The position numbers and the translations under genes were made by a program. This document shows positions 1 to 8,361 of a DNA stretch of 64,000 bases, piece by piece. Positions within the stretch are counted from its first letter, which is position 1, and every line of letters begins with the position of its first letter. Source of the DNA: Salipiger bermudensis HTCC2601. GTDB lineage: Bacteria > Pseudomonadota > Alphaproteobacteria > Rhodobacterales > Rhodobacteraceae. The notes beneath the pieces are model-generated. The model saw only the letters and a list, made by a program, of their open reading frames with translations, ran no database searches and was not told the origin of the DNA. The stretch lies in contig NZ_DS022277.1 in assembly GCF_000153725.1 (NCBI RefSeq), positions 695,415 to 759,414 of the forward strand, given 5' to 3'.

Positions 1-659
1 AGCGCGAACAGCCTGCCGCCGAGCCAGGTGCCGCCAAGCATCACCGGAAAGGCACAGAGCGCCGCGACGAGGTCGCTGCCGTGCAGGAGGCCTGCGACGG
101 CAAGACCGGGCAGCGCGATGGCGGCGGTGATGGCCACGAAGATCATCAGGCTCGCCCGCATTCGCGCGGCGGCTGCGCCCGTATAGAGGAAATAGGTGAT
201 CGCCGGCGGTCCCGGCATGGCGGCAAGCCCGCCGAAGAATCCCCCCGCGAGCCCGGCCGGAAAGGCCAGCCGCAGCGCCCCGGCACCGCGCGGTTTCTGC
301 GGCAGCGCCAGCATCGGGATGGCAAGGCAGATGATCGCCGCGATCACCACGCGCATCACGTCGGGATCGAGCCAGCCCAGAAGCAGGATGCCCGGCGGCG
401 TGCCGATCAAGGCGCCAAGGCCCATGCGGCCGAGCTCGCCTCGGTCGAATTGGCCGTGGAGGCTGATCAGGTCGCGCACCCCCACGAGGCACTGCAGCAG
501 CACCGCGATCACCACCGCCTGCGCTGGCGGGATCACGAGGCTGAGCAGCGGCACCGCGGCGAGCGCGAAGCCGAAGCCGGTGAGGCCGCGGAGCACCGCC
601 GCGATCCCCACCACGCCGCAGATCTCTGCGATCGTCACGAAGGAAAGACCGGTCAGCAT
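1..659 (-). CDS. TauE/SafE family sulfite exporter-type permease, C-terminus cut by window edge
   Basis: Reading the minus strand from ATG at 659 gives about 219 residues with no stop before the window edge. The protein is a chain of hydrophobic segments separated by short charged loops, with the family-typical glycine-rich start (VLRGLTGFGFALAAVPLL) and the later GGFFGGLAAMPGPPAI block of TauE/SafE permeases. These carry sulfite, sulfoacetate or other small organic anions across the inner membrane. The ATG overlaps the stop of the upstream aldehyde dehydrogenase (TGATG), so the two are co-transcribed and probably act on one substrate or product. The substrate cannot be read from the sequence. 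Confidence 0.85.
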   Translation of the reverse strand, partial: MLTGLSFVTIAEICGVVGIAAVLRGLTGFGFALAAVPLLSLVIPPAQAVVIAVLLQCLVGVRDLISLHGQFDRGELGRMGLGALIGTPPGILLLGWLDPDVMRVVIAAIICLAIPMLALPQKPRGAGALRLAFPAGLAGGFFGGLAAMPGPPAITYFLYTGAAAARMRASLMIFVAITAAIALPGLAVAGLLHGSDLVAALCAFPVMLGGTWLGGRLFA

Positions 660-2155
660 CAGCTCATCGATAGCACGACGGTCTTCTTGCGGGTGAAATG
701 TTCGAGCATCGACTCGAGCGAGGCCTCCTTGCCAAGCCCCGAGCGCCCAAAGCCGCCATAGGAGAGGTTCGGCTGGATGGTGAAGCCGGCATTGACCTGC
801 ACGAATCCCGCATCGAGCTGCTTGGACGCGGTCAGCGCGGTGGCGAGGTCCTTGGTCCAGATCGAGGCGGCGAGGCCGAACTCGGTGTCGTTGGCCTGCG
901 CCATGACCTCGTCATAGCTGGTCCATTTCCGGATCACCGTGACCGGGCCGAAGATCTCTTCCTGCACCACCGGGCTCTGCGGGTCGATGCCGAGAACCAG
1001 CGTCGGCTGAAGGAAGAGATCGGGCGCGACCGTGTCGGCCTCGGGCAGTTTTGCGCAGCGGATCACCTCGGCCTCGGGCGCGGCATCGGCCAGCGCGACG
1101 TAGCCTTTCACCTTTGCCACCTGCTGCGGCGAGGAGATGGTGCCGATATCGGTGGCCTCATCGAGCGGATCGCCGATCACCAGGGTGTCGAGCCGCGCCT
1201 TCAGCGCCGCGACAAAGGCGTCGTGGATGTCCGCGTGCACGTAGATCCGGCTGGCGGCAGTGCAGCTCTGGCCCTGCCGGGTAAACCGCATGCCGGTCAC
1301 GGCACCTTCGACGGCGCGCTCGAGATCGACATCCGCGCAGACGATCATCGGGCTCTTGCCGCCGAGTTCGAGCGACACCGGGATCAGCCGTTTCGCGGCC
1401 GAGATGTAGATCTTCTCGCCGACGGCTTCCGAACCGGTGAAGGTGATCTTGGCAACGTCGCGATGATCGACAAGCGCCTGTCCGCATTCGGCACCGCTGC
1501 CGCAGACCACGTTGATCACTCCCTCGGGCAGCAGCGCGGCCAGCATCTCGGCGCAGGCATAGGTGGCGAAGGGGGCGACCTCGGAGGCCTTGATCACCAC
1601 CGGGTTGCCGGCAACCAGCGCCGGCGCGATCTTGAGCATCATCAGCACCAGCGGCACGTTCCACGGCAGGATCGCACCGACCACGCCCACCGGCTCGCGG
1701 GTGGTGGCGGCGAAGACGTCAGGGGCGAATGGAAGGGTCTCACCCTTGATCTCGGAGCCCAGCCCGCCGAACATCTCGAGCAGGTCGGCGGCGACGCGGA
1801 TCTCGCCGCGGCACTCGGTGCGGATCGCCTTGCCGGTCTCGCGGGCCAGCAGATGCGCCAGCGGCTCGAGTTGCGCCAGCATGATGCGGCCGGCTTCGGC
1901 CACCAGCCGGCCGCGCTCGCGCGCCGGGGTCTCGGCCCAGTCATGCGCGGCGGCCTTTGCGGCGGCGACGGCGGCATCCACGTCGGCGGCGTCGTTGGCG
2001 GCCACCTCGCCAAGCACCGTCATGTGGGCAGGCTCGATCACCTCGATGGCGTTGGCCGAAGGGACGAGCCTGCCGCCGATCAGGGCAACCTTGGAATAGC
2101 GGTCGCGCCAGAGTTCGGCCTGCGCGGCGGGGGAGATATCGTGCGTGTCTTTCAT
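659..2155 (-). CDS. NAD(P)-dependent aldehyde dehydrogenase
   Basis: A 498-residue ALDH of normal length. Visible landmarks are the oxyanion Asn in PWNVP (about N166), the FTGSEAVG nucleotide-binding loop, the general base in LELGGKSP (about E263), the catalytic Cys in GQSCTAASR (about C298) and EEIFGPV near the C-terminus. It oxidises an aldehyde to the acid in the cytoplasm. An in-frame extension reaches 2251, but ATG 2155 follows an AAGGACAG ribosome site, so I start there. It overlaps the TauE/SafE permease gene. It lies downstream of the FadR-type regulator on the same strand, after a 430-base gap. The specific aldehyde is unknown. Confidence 0.93.
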   Translation of the reverse strand: MKDTHDISPAAQAELWRDRYSKVALIGGRLVPSANAIEVIEPAHMTVLGEVAANDAADVDAAVAAAKAAAHDWAETPARERGRLVAEAGRIMLAQLEPLAHLLARETGKAIRTECRGEIRVAADLLEMFGGLGSEIKGETLPFAPDVFAATTREPVGVVGAILPWNVPLVLMMLKIAPALVAGNPVVIKASEVAPFATYACAEMLAALLPEGVINVVCGSGAECGQALVDHRDVAKITFTGSEAVGEKIYISAAKRLIPVSLELGGKSPMIVCADVDLERAVEGAVTGMRFTRQGQSCTAASRIYVHADIHDAFVAALKARLDTLVIGDPLDEATDIGTISSPQQVAKVKGYVALADAAPEAEVIRCAKLPEADTVAPDLFLQPTLVLGIDPQSPVVQEEIFGPVTVIRKWTSYDEVMAQANDTEFGLAASIWTKDLATALTASKQLDAGFVQVNAGFTIQPNLSYGGFGRSGLGKEASLESMLEHFTRKKTVVLSMS

Positions 2156-2171
2156 CTGTCCTTGCCCGGGC

Positions 2172-2561
2172 TCAGGCCCGGTTATCCTTGAAATGATACC
2201 AGTGATCGGCGCAGCGCTGTCCGATCCGGCGGAGCGGCGTCGGGACGCCATGACGGGGCAGGGCGCCCCGGAAGATCGTCAGGTCCGGGATAGACGTCCT
2301 GTCGCCGGCTGCAAGCTGTGCAAGCCACCGCCCGGCCTGCGCAGGACGCATCGCGCCGTTTTCCGGTGTCGCCGATGCTGGAGTAGATCGAATTTTCGGC
2401 ATCCACGGAACGATCCCGCGCATGAGCTGGTGGCCGAGATGACTCCAGCCCACCGCGCTTGGGTTGGGCGCAAAGGGCTCTGGTCGGCTTGGTGGGCCGG
2501 TCAAAGGACCCTCTCGCTGCGCGAGGCCATAGCAGCGACCAAGCCCGTGGAAATCCGTCAT
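2172..2561 (-). pseudogene. Possible remnant of a FAD oxidoreductase (D-amino acid oxidase type) C-terminus
   Basis: The 428-base gap between the regulator and the aldehyde dehydrogenase has no convincing intact gene. One minus-strand frame stays open for about 130 codons and contains GRWLAQLAAGDR followed by a short acidic-hydrophobic run. This resembles the C-terminal GRLLAELI-G...IDLSPF block of DadA/DAO-type flavoproteins. No N-terminal FAD motif is present and the rest is unlike the family. It may be a decayed gene end or a chance open frame in GC-rich DNA. Confidence 0.22.
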
Positions 2562-2583
2562 GCGTTCGTTCCGCGCCGCCGGT

Positions 2584-3309
2584 CTACGGGCCGTCAGCCT
2601 CGCTGTCCTCCACGAGAAGCGCCCCGGCAATCGAGGCCGTATTGCTGATATGAGTGCGCATCGTGAGGGCCGCCATGGCACCATTGCGTGCCCTGAGAGC
2701 TGCGAGGATCGCGTGATGTTCCGAGATCGAAGCCTCCATTCTCGAAACCTCGGTGTTCGGGATCGGAACCCTCTGGCTTTCGGTCAGCACGTCATGAATG
2801 GACCGGTAGAACATGCGCAGCATCCCGTTCGGGCAGGCGTCGGCGATCTGCGAGTGGAAATCGAGATCGGCCTCCACATGCGCCAGAAGATCACCCTTTC
2901 GCCAGGCCTGTTCGAAGGTCCGCGCGGCGGCTTCGAGCGCTGCGAGTTGTACGTCCGTCATCACCGGGGCCGCGAGGCGACACATCTCGCTTTCGATGAC
3001 GAGCCTCGTCTGAAACACTTCGGTGATCGAATAGCGGGCATCATGTCGCCAGTTCTGGCCGGCCTTGGGCGCGCGCGTGCGCTCTCCGGTCACGAAGGTG
3101 CCGCGCGCGGGCAGCGTACGGATGAGCCCGAGCGTTTCGAGGGTCAGAAGCGCCTCGCGCAAAGAGGCGCGGGAGACACCCAGTCGCTCCGACAGGATCC
3201 GCTGCGAGGGAAGCTTGGCATCGGGAGGGAATTCGCCGCTACGGATCATCTCCTGAATCCGACGCGTCACGACCTCCGTGACCGGCAGCTTTCCAAAGTC
3301 TTCTTCCAT
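2584..3309 (-). CDS. FadR-subfamily GntR transcriptional regulator
   Basis: A 241-residue regulator. Residues about 5-72 form the winged helix (KLPSQRILSERLGVSRASLREALLTLETLGLI), and the rest is an all-helical FCD ligand-binding domain with metal-site-style residues (HSQIADACP, SISEHHAILAAL). The start at 3309 follows AGGAACAG; the frame runs further upstream without a better site. It is divergent from the amino acid ABC operon starting at 3473, and a FadR-style operator candidate sits between them at 3417-3431. It probably represses that operon and perhaps the aldehyde dehydrogenase genes on its own strand. The effector is unknown. Confidence 0.9.
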   Translation of the reverse strand: MEEDFGKLPVTEVVTRRIQEMIRSGEFPPDAKLPSQRILSERLGVSRASLREALLTLETLGLIRTLPARGTFVTGERTRAPKAGQNWRHDARYSITEVFQTRLVIESEMCRLAAPVMTDVQLAALEAAARTFEQAWRKGDLLAHVEADLDFHSQIADACPNGMLRMFYRSIHDVLTESQRVPIPNTEVSRMEASISEHHAILAALRARNGAMAALTMRTHISNTASIAGALLVEDSEADGP

Positions 3310-3416
3310 CGCTCTGTTCCTAATTCTGAGCATTGCCTGCGGCCGCGGCTCTCGCAGCGCCGAAATTAGTGATTGCACACTTGCAAAAATCTTGCCAGCG
3401 TGATCCTACCGGTATG

Positions 3417-3431
3417 ACTGGTCTGACCGGT
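3417..3431. promoter_or_regulatory. Candidate FadR/GntR operator
   Basis: ACTGGTC-T-GACCGGT is a 7-1-7 inverted repeat with one mismatch, resembling the CTGGTCnGACC core of FadR-type operators. It lies in the 163-base divergent gap between the FadR-type regulator and the amino acid binding-protein gene. The hexamer ACCGGT also occurs at 3408-3413, in phase with the right arm. That the adjacent regulator binds here is inference. Confidence 0.5.
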
Positions 3432-3472
3432 TGATCCGAACGCTTCGGATGCAAGACAACAGGGAGAAAAAG

Positions 3473-4258
3473 ATGCTCAGAAAATTCATCGTTCCGGTTT
3501 GGGTTGTCGCCGCTGGCGCAGGTGCTGCGGCTCAGGCGCAGGACGCGCTCGAGGTCGGTGCGAATATCGGCAACGTGCCTTGGGAGTTCCAGGACGAGAG
3601 CGGCGAATTCGTCGGCTTCGAGGTCGAGCTCGCAAACGCGGTTGCGTCGCAGCTCGGACGCGAGGTGGAGATCGTCAACATCCCGTTCAACGGGCTGTTC
3701 TCGGCGGTGCAGTCGGGCCGCATCGACATGGCGATGTCGTCGATCACCATCACCGACGAGCGCCTGCAGTCGGTGAGCTTCGCGCAGCCCTACTATGACA
3801 GCGACCAGTCGCTCACCGTTGGCGCCGAGGGTCCTGCCTCGCTGGACGAGATGAAAGACAAGGTCGTCGGTGTCGACACCGGCTCGACCGGCGACATGTG
3901 GGCCACCGAGCACGCCGAGGACTACGGCTTCGCCGACATTCGTCGCTACGAGGGCCTGCAGCCGGCCATGCTCGACCTGACCGCTGGCCGCATCGACGGC
4001 TACATCTCGGACATCCCGGCGCTTCAGTACTACGTGAAGGACAAGCCCGCTCTGGAGGTCGTGCAGCGCATCGAGACCGGTGAGAAGTACTCCTTCATGT
4101 TCGCCAAGGACGCGGAGCTGGCCACCGAGGTCAACGAGATCCTCAGTGGTCTGAAAGAGGACGGGACGCTCGCGGAGCTGCACGAGAAATGGTTCGGCGC
4201 AGCGCCCGAGGCCGGAACCTCGACGGTGACCGTTCTCGACATGCCGAGCGCCCAGTAA
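3473..4258 (+). CDS. Polar amino acid ABC transporter, periplasmic binding protein
   Basis: 261 residues from ATG 3473, which follows GGGAGA. A Sec signal peptide ends near AAQAQD, followed by a typical SBP_bac_3 fold: [28 protein letters not shown], the [23 protein letters not shown] hinge block, and [10 protein letters not shown]. It captures a polar amino acid or related small molecule in the periplasm. It heads an operon with a permease, an ATPase and a class-V aminotransferase. A strong hairpin follows the stop codon. The specificity cannot be deduced. Confidence 0.93.
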   Translation: MLRKFIVPVWVVAAGAGAAAQAQDALEVGANIGNVPWEFQDESGEFVGFEVELANAVASQLGREVEIVNIPFNGLFSAVQSGRIDMAMSSITITDERLQSVSFAQPYYDSDQSLTVGAEGPASLDEMKDKVVGVDTGSTGDMWATEHAEDYGFADIRRYEGLQPAMLDLTAGRIDGYISDIPALQYYVKDKPALEVVQRIETGEKYSFMFAKDAELATEVNEILSGLKEDGTLAELHEKWFGAAPEAGTSTVTVLDMPSAQ

Positions 4259-4269
4259 GCGCGCGCGAT

Positions 4270-4289
4270 CCGGGCGCGGGAGCGCCCGG
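4270..4289 (+). terminator. GC hairpin between binding-protein and permease genes
   Basis: A perfect 8-bp stem (CCGGGCGC / GCGCCCGG) with a GGGA loop begins 11 bases after the binding-protein stop. It has no T-run, so it is more likely a partial terminator or an mRNA-stabilising end that keeps binding-protein transcript in excess over the permease. Confidence 0.5.
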
Positions 4290-4308
4290 GTCCCTGCAGG
4301 GGATCCAG

Positions 4309-4980
4309 ATGGACTTGTTCGAAACCTTCCTCAATTTCGAGGTGCTCGCCCGAAGTTTTCCGATGTTGCTCAAGGGGCTCTGGCTCACGCTCAAGCTGGG
4401 CGCCGCGAGCATCCTGGCTGGGCTCGTGCTGGGCCTCGCGCTGTGCATGATGCGGCTCTATTCGGTGCGGCCGGTGCAGATCCTCACGCGCATCTACATC
4501 GACGTCTTCCGCTCGATCCCGCTGCTGGTGCTGCTCATAATCGTTTACTACGCGCTGCCCTTCGTCGGGGTGCGGCTCTCGCCCTTCGCGTCGGCCATGA
4601 CCGCGCTCACGATGGTCTCGGGGGCCTACACGGCCGAGATCTTCCGCTCGGGGATCGAGGCCATCCCGAAAGGCCAGTTCGAAGCCGCCGCGGCCCTGGG
4701 CCTCGGTCATCGCCAGACCATGGTCGACGTCATCCTGCCGCAGTCGATCCGCATGGTGATCCCGCCGCTGACCAACAATTCGATCAACGTCGTCAAGGAC
4801 ACGGCGCTGGCCTCGGTCGTGGCGATGCCGGACCTGCTGAAGCAGGCGACGCAGGCGCAGGCGCTTGCGGCCAACCCGAGCCCGCTCATCGGTGCCGCGG
4901 CGATCTATCTCGCGTTTCTGCTGCCGCTGGTGCTGCTGGTGTCGCGTCTGGAGCGGCGGCTCAACCGGGGGAAAGCATGA
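4309..4980 (+). CDS. Amino acid ABC transporter permease (HisM/GlnP type)
   Basis: A 223-residue inner-membrane protein with about five hydrophobic segments. The ATPase-docking EAA loop is visible as [33 protein letters not shown]. The N-terminal [23 protein letters not shown] is characteristic of the His/Glu/Gln transporter permeases. ATG 4309 follows a weak GGGGATC ribosome site. The end overlaps the ATPase start (ATGA). One permease gene only, so the membrane part is probably a homodimer. Confidence 0.92.
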   Translation: MDLFETFLNFEVLARSFPMLLKGLWLTLKLGAASILAGLVLGLALCMMRLYSVRPVQILTRIYIDVFRSIPLLVLLIIVYYALPFVGVRLSPFASAMTALTMVSGAYTAEIFRSGIEAIPKGQFEAAAALGLGHRQTMVDVILPQSIRMVIPPLTNNSINVVKDTALASVVAMPDLLKQATQAQALAANPSPLIGAAAIYLAFLLPLVLLVSRLERRLNRGKA

Positions 4981-5717
4981 TGTCGGGCTATATCAGCATC
5001 CGGAACCTGCAGAAATTCTACGGCCACTATCACGCCCTGCGCGGCATCGACCTCGAGATTGCGCGCGGTGAAGTGGTGTGCGTTGTCGGCCCTTCGGGCT
5101 CGGGCAAGTCGACACTGATCCGATGCATCAACAGGCTCGAGGATTTCTTCGCCGACAGTGCCATCCATGTCGACGGCGTGCCGGTGTTGCCCGGGGCCAA
5201 TCTGGCCAAGGTGCGCGCCGAGGTCGGCATGGTCTTCCAGAGCTTCAATCTCTTTCCGCACCTCACCGTGCGCCAGAACATCATGCTCGCGCCGCGCCGC
5301 GTGCGGGGAACGACGAAGGCCGCGGCGGCCGCCCAGGCCGACCAGCTGCTCGCGCGCGTCGGGCTGGAATCGCAGGCCGAGAAATACCCCAGCGGCCTGT
5401 CTGGCGGCCAGCAGCAGCGCGTGGCGATCGCCCGTGCGCTGGCGATGGAGCCGCAGGTGCTGCTCTTCGATGAGCCCACCTCGGCGCTCGATCCCGAGAT
5501 GGTCGGCGAGGTGCTCGACGTTATGCGCGACCTCGCGCAGACCGGCGTGACCATGGTGGTTGTGACCCACGAGATGGGTTTTGCCCGGCAGGTCGCCGAC
5601 CGCGTGATCTTCATGGATGGCGGCGAGGTGATCGAAAGCGCGCCGCCCGCGGAGTTCTTTTCCGCCCCGCGCGAGACGCGCACCCGCAACTTCCTGCACG
5701 CCGTGCTGGACCACTGA
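4977..5717 (+). CDS. Amino acid ABC transporter ATP-binding protein (GlnQ type)
   Basis: 246 residues. Walker A is GPSGSGKST, the Q-loop is [14 protein letters not shown], the signature is [15 protein letters not shown], Walker B is [14 protein letters not shown] and the switch His is in [10 protein letters not shown]. It drives the amino acid importer together with the two genes upstream. ATG 4977 overlaps the permease stop. The frame is open far upstream, but that stretch is antisense to sense codons of the permease and not real. Confidence 0.94.
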   Translation: MMSGYISIRNLQKFYGHYHALRGIDLEIARGEVVCVVGPSGSGKSTLIRCINRLEDFFADSAIHVDGVPVLPGANLAKVRAEVGMVFQSFNLFPHLTVRQNIMLAPRRVRGTTKAAAAAQADQLLARVGLESQAEKYPSGLSGGQQQRVAIARALAMEPQVLLFDEPTSALDPEMVGEVLDVMRDLAQTGVTMVVVTHEMGFARQVADRVIFMDGGEVIESAPPAEFFSAPRETRTRNFLHAVLDH

Positions 5718-5749
5718 ACACCACTTCGAGACAGACACAGGGGCAGCCG

Positions 5750-7024
5750 ATGTCAGAGTACACAGATCAACTGGATATGGAGTTCGTGCGCGGCCAGTTT
5801 CCCGCGTTGGCCAAGGACTGGGCGTTTTTCGACAACGCTGGCGGCTCACAGACGCTGCAGGGCGCGATGGACCGGATCGTCGAATTCCTCACCCATCGCG
5901 ACGTGCAGATCGGCGGCAGCTACGAGATCTCGCAGCTTGCGGCGGAGGCGCTGATGGATGGGCGCCGCGCCGCTCAGACCTTCGTCAACGCCGCGCGGCC
6001 CGAGGAAATCGTGTTTGGTCCCTCGACCACGGTGTTGGTCCAGACCCTCGCGGCCGCCATGCGCAGCCAGTTCGAACCCGGCGACGAGATCATCGTGACC
6101 CATGCCGACCACGAGTCCAACATCGGGCCGTGGGAGCGGCTGCGCGAGTTCGGTGTGGAGATCAAGGTCTGGCCCATCGACACGTCGTCGATGCAACTGC
6201 GTCTCGAAGACCTCGCGCCGCTGATGGGGCCGCACACGAAGCTGGTCTGCGTGCACCATGTCTCCAACATTCTGGGGTCCATCAACCCGGTCGGCGAGAT
6301 CGCAGATTTCGTTCACAGGCACGGTGCGAAGATCTGTGTCGACGGCGTCGCCTATGCGCCGCATCGCGCCATCGATGTGACCGCATGGGATGTCGATTAC
6401 TACATCTTCAGCCTCTACAAGTGCTACGGGCCTCACACCGCGGTCATGTATGGCAAGTACGAGCTCCTGGCCGAGCTCGACGGGCTCTATCACTACTTCT
6501 ACGGCAAGGATAAGGTCCCCGGGAAGCTCGAGCCGGGCAATCCGAACTACGAGCTGGCCTACTCCATGACGGCTGTGGTCGAGTACGTGCAGGCGCTGGG
6601 TCGCCGCGCCGGATCGGATGCGGAGGGGCGCGCGTTGTTCGAGGCCGGCTTCGCGGCCATAGCGCGTCAGGAGGAAGTGTTGACCAACCGTCTGCTGGAT
6701 TGGCTGGGCGCGCGCAACGACTGCCGGGTGATCGGCGATCCCGGGAATGGCGGCAACCTGCGCGTTCCGACGATCTCCTTCCGTGTCGAGGGCGTGAACT
6801 CGGGGGCAGTCGCGCGTGGGATGGACGACCACAAGGTCGCGATCCGCTTCGGCGATTTCCACTCGCGCCGTTTGGTCGAACGTTTGGGGGAAGATCACGA
6901 CGACGGCGTCGTGCGCGTCTCGATGGTGCACTACAACACCCTCGCAGAGCTCGAGCGCATGCTCTCGGCACTGCCTGACGTTCTGAGCGGCGCCGAGCTG
7001 ACACTGGCGGCGGACGCGGATTGA
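5750..7024 (+). CDS. Class-V aminotransferase family PLP enzyme (cysteine desulfurase-like)
   Basis: A 424-residue fold-type I PLP enzyme. Visible are the FFDNAGGSQT start motif, HADHESNIGPW, the PLP-nitrogen Asp in KICVDGVAY (about D198) and the Schiff-base Lys in FSLYKCYGPH (about K224). It belongs to the cysteine desulfurase-like subfamily and lacks an obvious mobile Cys loop, so an aminotransferase, lyase or isopenicillin-N-epimerase-like role is as likely as desulfuration. It lies 32 bases after the ABC ATPase and is the only enzyme of the operon, so it probably acts on the imported amino compound. Confidence 0.85.
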   Translation: MSEYTDQLDMEFVRGQFPALAKDWAFFDNAGGSQTLQGAMDRIVEFLTHRDVQIGGSYEISQLAAEALMDGRRAAQTFVNAARPEEIVFGPSTTVLVQTLAAAMRSQFEPGDEIIVTHADHESNIGPWERLREFGVEIKVWPIDTSSMQLRLEDLAPLMGPHTKLVCVHHVSNILGSINPVGEIADFVHRHGAKICVDGVAYAPHRAIDVTAWDVDYYIFSLYKCYGPHTAVMYGKYELLAELDGLYHYFYGKDKVPGKLEPGNPNYELAYSMTAVVEYVQALGRRAGSDAEGRALFEAGFAAIARQEEVLTNRLLDWLGARNDCRVIGDPGNGGNLRVPTISFRVEGVNSGAVARGMDDHKVAIRFGDFHSRRLVERLGEDHDDGVVRVSMVHYNTLAELERMLSALPDVLSGAELTLAADAD

Positions 7025-7065
7025 ATAGCATCGCCAGCGGAGGCCTGTGGCGCGGCTGTGATGGT

Positions 7066-7082
7066 CGCGCCCGCTGGGCGCG
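7066..7082 (+). terminator. Hairpin in the gap after the aminotransferase
   Basis: CGCGCCC-GCT-GGGCGCG is a perfect 7-bp stem within the 303-base gap 7025-7327. There is no T-run. It is a plausible end of the ABC/aminotransferase transcript. I see no coding sequence in the rest of the gap. Confidence 0.4.
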
Positions 7083-7327
7083 CCCGACGCCTCGGACCAC
7101 AGCAGTCCGGGCGTCTGTGGGGCTTGGCTCATCCCTTCGTCCGGGTGAGTTGCAGAAGCGGCGTTTCCTGCGGTTGTCCCCGGGGGCGTGATGCCCTTCA
7201 CTGTCAGGGGCAGTCCTGACCGTCGGTTGGAGGGTGCCCCTGCAGGTGCACCGCTTCTATGGGGCACGACCATTGCAGCCTGCCAGGCTGTACAATCAGA
7301 GACCCGGACAGCCTCAGGACGAATGCC

Positions 7328-8176
7328 ATGGACCAGACCTATCACATCGCACAGCGCCTTTTGCTGGCCTACGACGAGATGCCGCGTGGAGAGCGGCGGC
7401 TGGCCGACCTTCTGCTCGAGGATGTCGGCGTGCTCGCTTACATGACCGCAGGCGATATTGCTGATCAGGCAAACGTGTCGAAGGCCACCGCAGCACGGCT
7501 CTTCCGGCGGCTCGGCTATCGCGGCTATCGCGAGGCACAGCACGAAGTGCGCGAGAGCCAGTCCGCCAAGCCCACGGCGCCCGAGGTTCCGGCGTTCTCG
7601 GGCGGGTTTCTCTCTCCGGGAGAGTATCTCGATGCTGAGGTGAAGCATCTCGTGCGGACCTTCGAAAGCCTTCCGGCAGAACAGATGTCGGAAGCCGTCG
7701 AGATCCTCTGCCGCGCCGCCAAGCTCTGGGTGGTGGGCTTCGGCGAAGGCTATCCACTGGCGCTCTTCGCACGCGCGCTGCTCATCAAGGTCTTTCCGGA
7801 CATCCGAATGATCCCCCTGAGCGGCTTTCCGGTGCCGGAGGAATTCGCCTCGATCAGCCCCGAGGACGCGGTGCTGGCCTTCGGCGTCGGTCGGCGCACG
7901 GCCGAGCTGCGCAACGTGATCGGCTCGTCACGGCGCGCGGGCGCCAAGGTCATCCTCGTCACCAACTCGCTCGCGGCGGGCGACAAGCGGGGCGCCGACC
8001 TGATCCTGCGCGGTCGCTCGGAAGGGCCGACGGTCTTCGGTTCGATGACCGCGCCGCTGAGCCTCGTCACCTATCTCTGCGCCCGGGTTGCGACGCGGAC
8101 CGGCGATTCGGCGCAGAGGCGACTCGACCACATCGAGTCGATCCATTCGCAATGGGCTGAAGAAAGCAGCAAATGA
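7328..8176 (+). CDS. MurR/RpiR family transcriptional regulator
   Basis: 282 residues from ATG 7328 (AGGACG upstream). The N-terminal HTH_6 domain covers about residues 1-77 (GERRLADLLLEDVGVLAYMTAGDIADQANVSKATAARLFRRLGYRGYRE). A SIS sugar-isomerase-type domain follows (LWVVGFGEGYPLALFARALL ... VLAFGVGRRTAELRNVI ... AKVILVTNS). It stands directly upstream of the dipeptide ABC/D-aminoacylase operon, and an inverted repeat of RpiR style lies just after it at 8187. It is probably the local regulator of that operon; the ligand is unknown. Confidence 0.9.
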   Translation: MDQTYHIAQRLLLAYDEMPRGERRLADLLLEDVGVLAYMTAGDIADQANVSKATAARLFRRLGYRGYREAQHEVRESQSAKPTAPEVPAFSGGFLSPGEYLDAEVKHLVRTFESLPAEQMSEAVEILCRAAKLWVVGFGEGYPLALFARALLIKVFPDIRMIPLSGFPVPEEFASISPEDAVLAFGVGRRTAELRNVIGSSRRAGAKVILVTNSLAAGDKRGADLILRGRSEGPTVFGSMTAPLSLVTYLCARVATRTGDSAQRRLDHIESIHSQWAEESSK

Positions 8177-8186
8177 GATCGCTCGG

Positions 8187-8202
8187 TTTTCAGAACTGAA
8201 AA
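8187..8202. promoter_or_regulatory. Candidate RpiR operator upstream of dipeptide ABC operon
   Basis: TTTTCAG-AA-CTGAAAA is a perfect inverted repeat with 7-bp arms, 10 bases after the RpiR gene and about 160 bases before the binding-protein start. TGAAA half-sites recur at 8222 and 8239, in the same AT-rich stretch of an otherwise GC-rich region. RpiR proteins commonly bind GAAA/TTTC repeats; assignment to this regulator is inferred from position. Confidence 0.5.
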
Positions 8203-8361
8203 GAACGATCTGCCGCGCACGTGAAAAAGATTCATTTATGAAAATCGACATGTCGTTTGTGAACCTTTTTCTTGCGCCGGCCTGTATCCTGCCCGGAGCC
8301 TTGTCTGCATGTCGCTCCTCGATCCGAGGCGACGCACCGCGACTTGATGGAGATGAGGAAC

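Noticed and set aside
5846-7648. A 600-codon minus-strand open frame opposite the aminotransferase and regulator
   Set aside because: It is antisense to two well-supported genes and has no recognisable motif.
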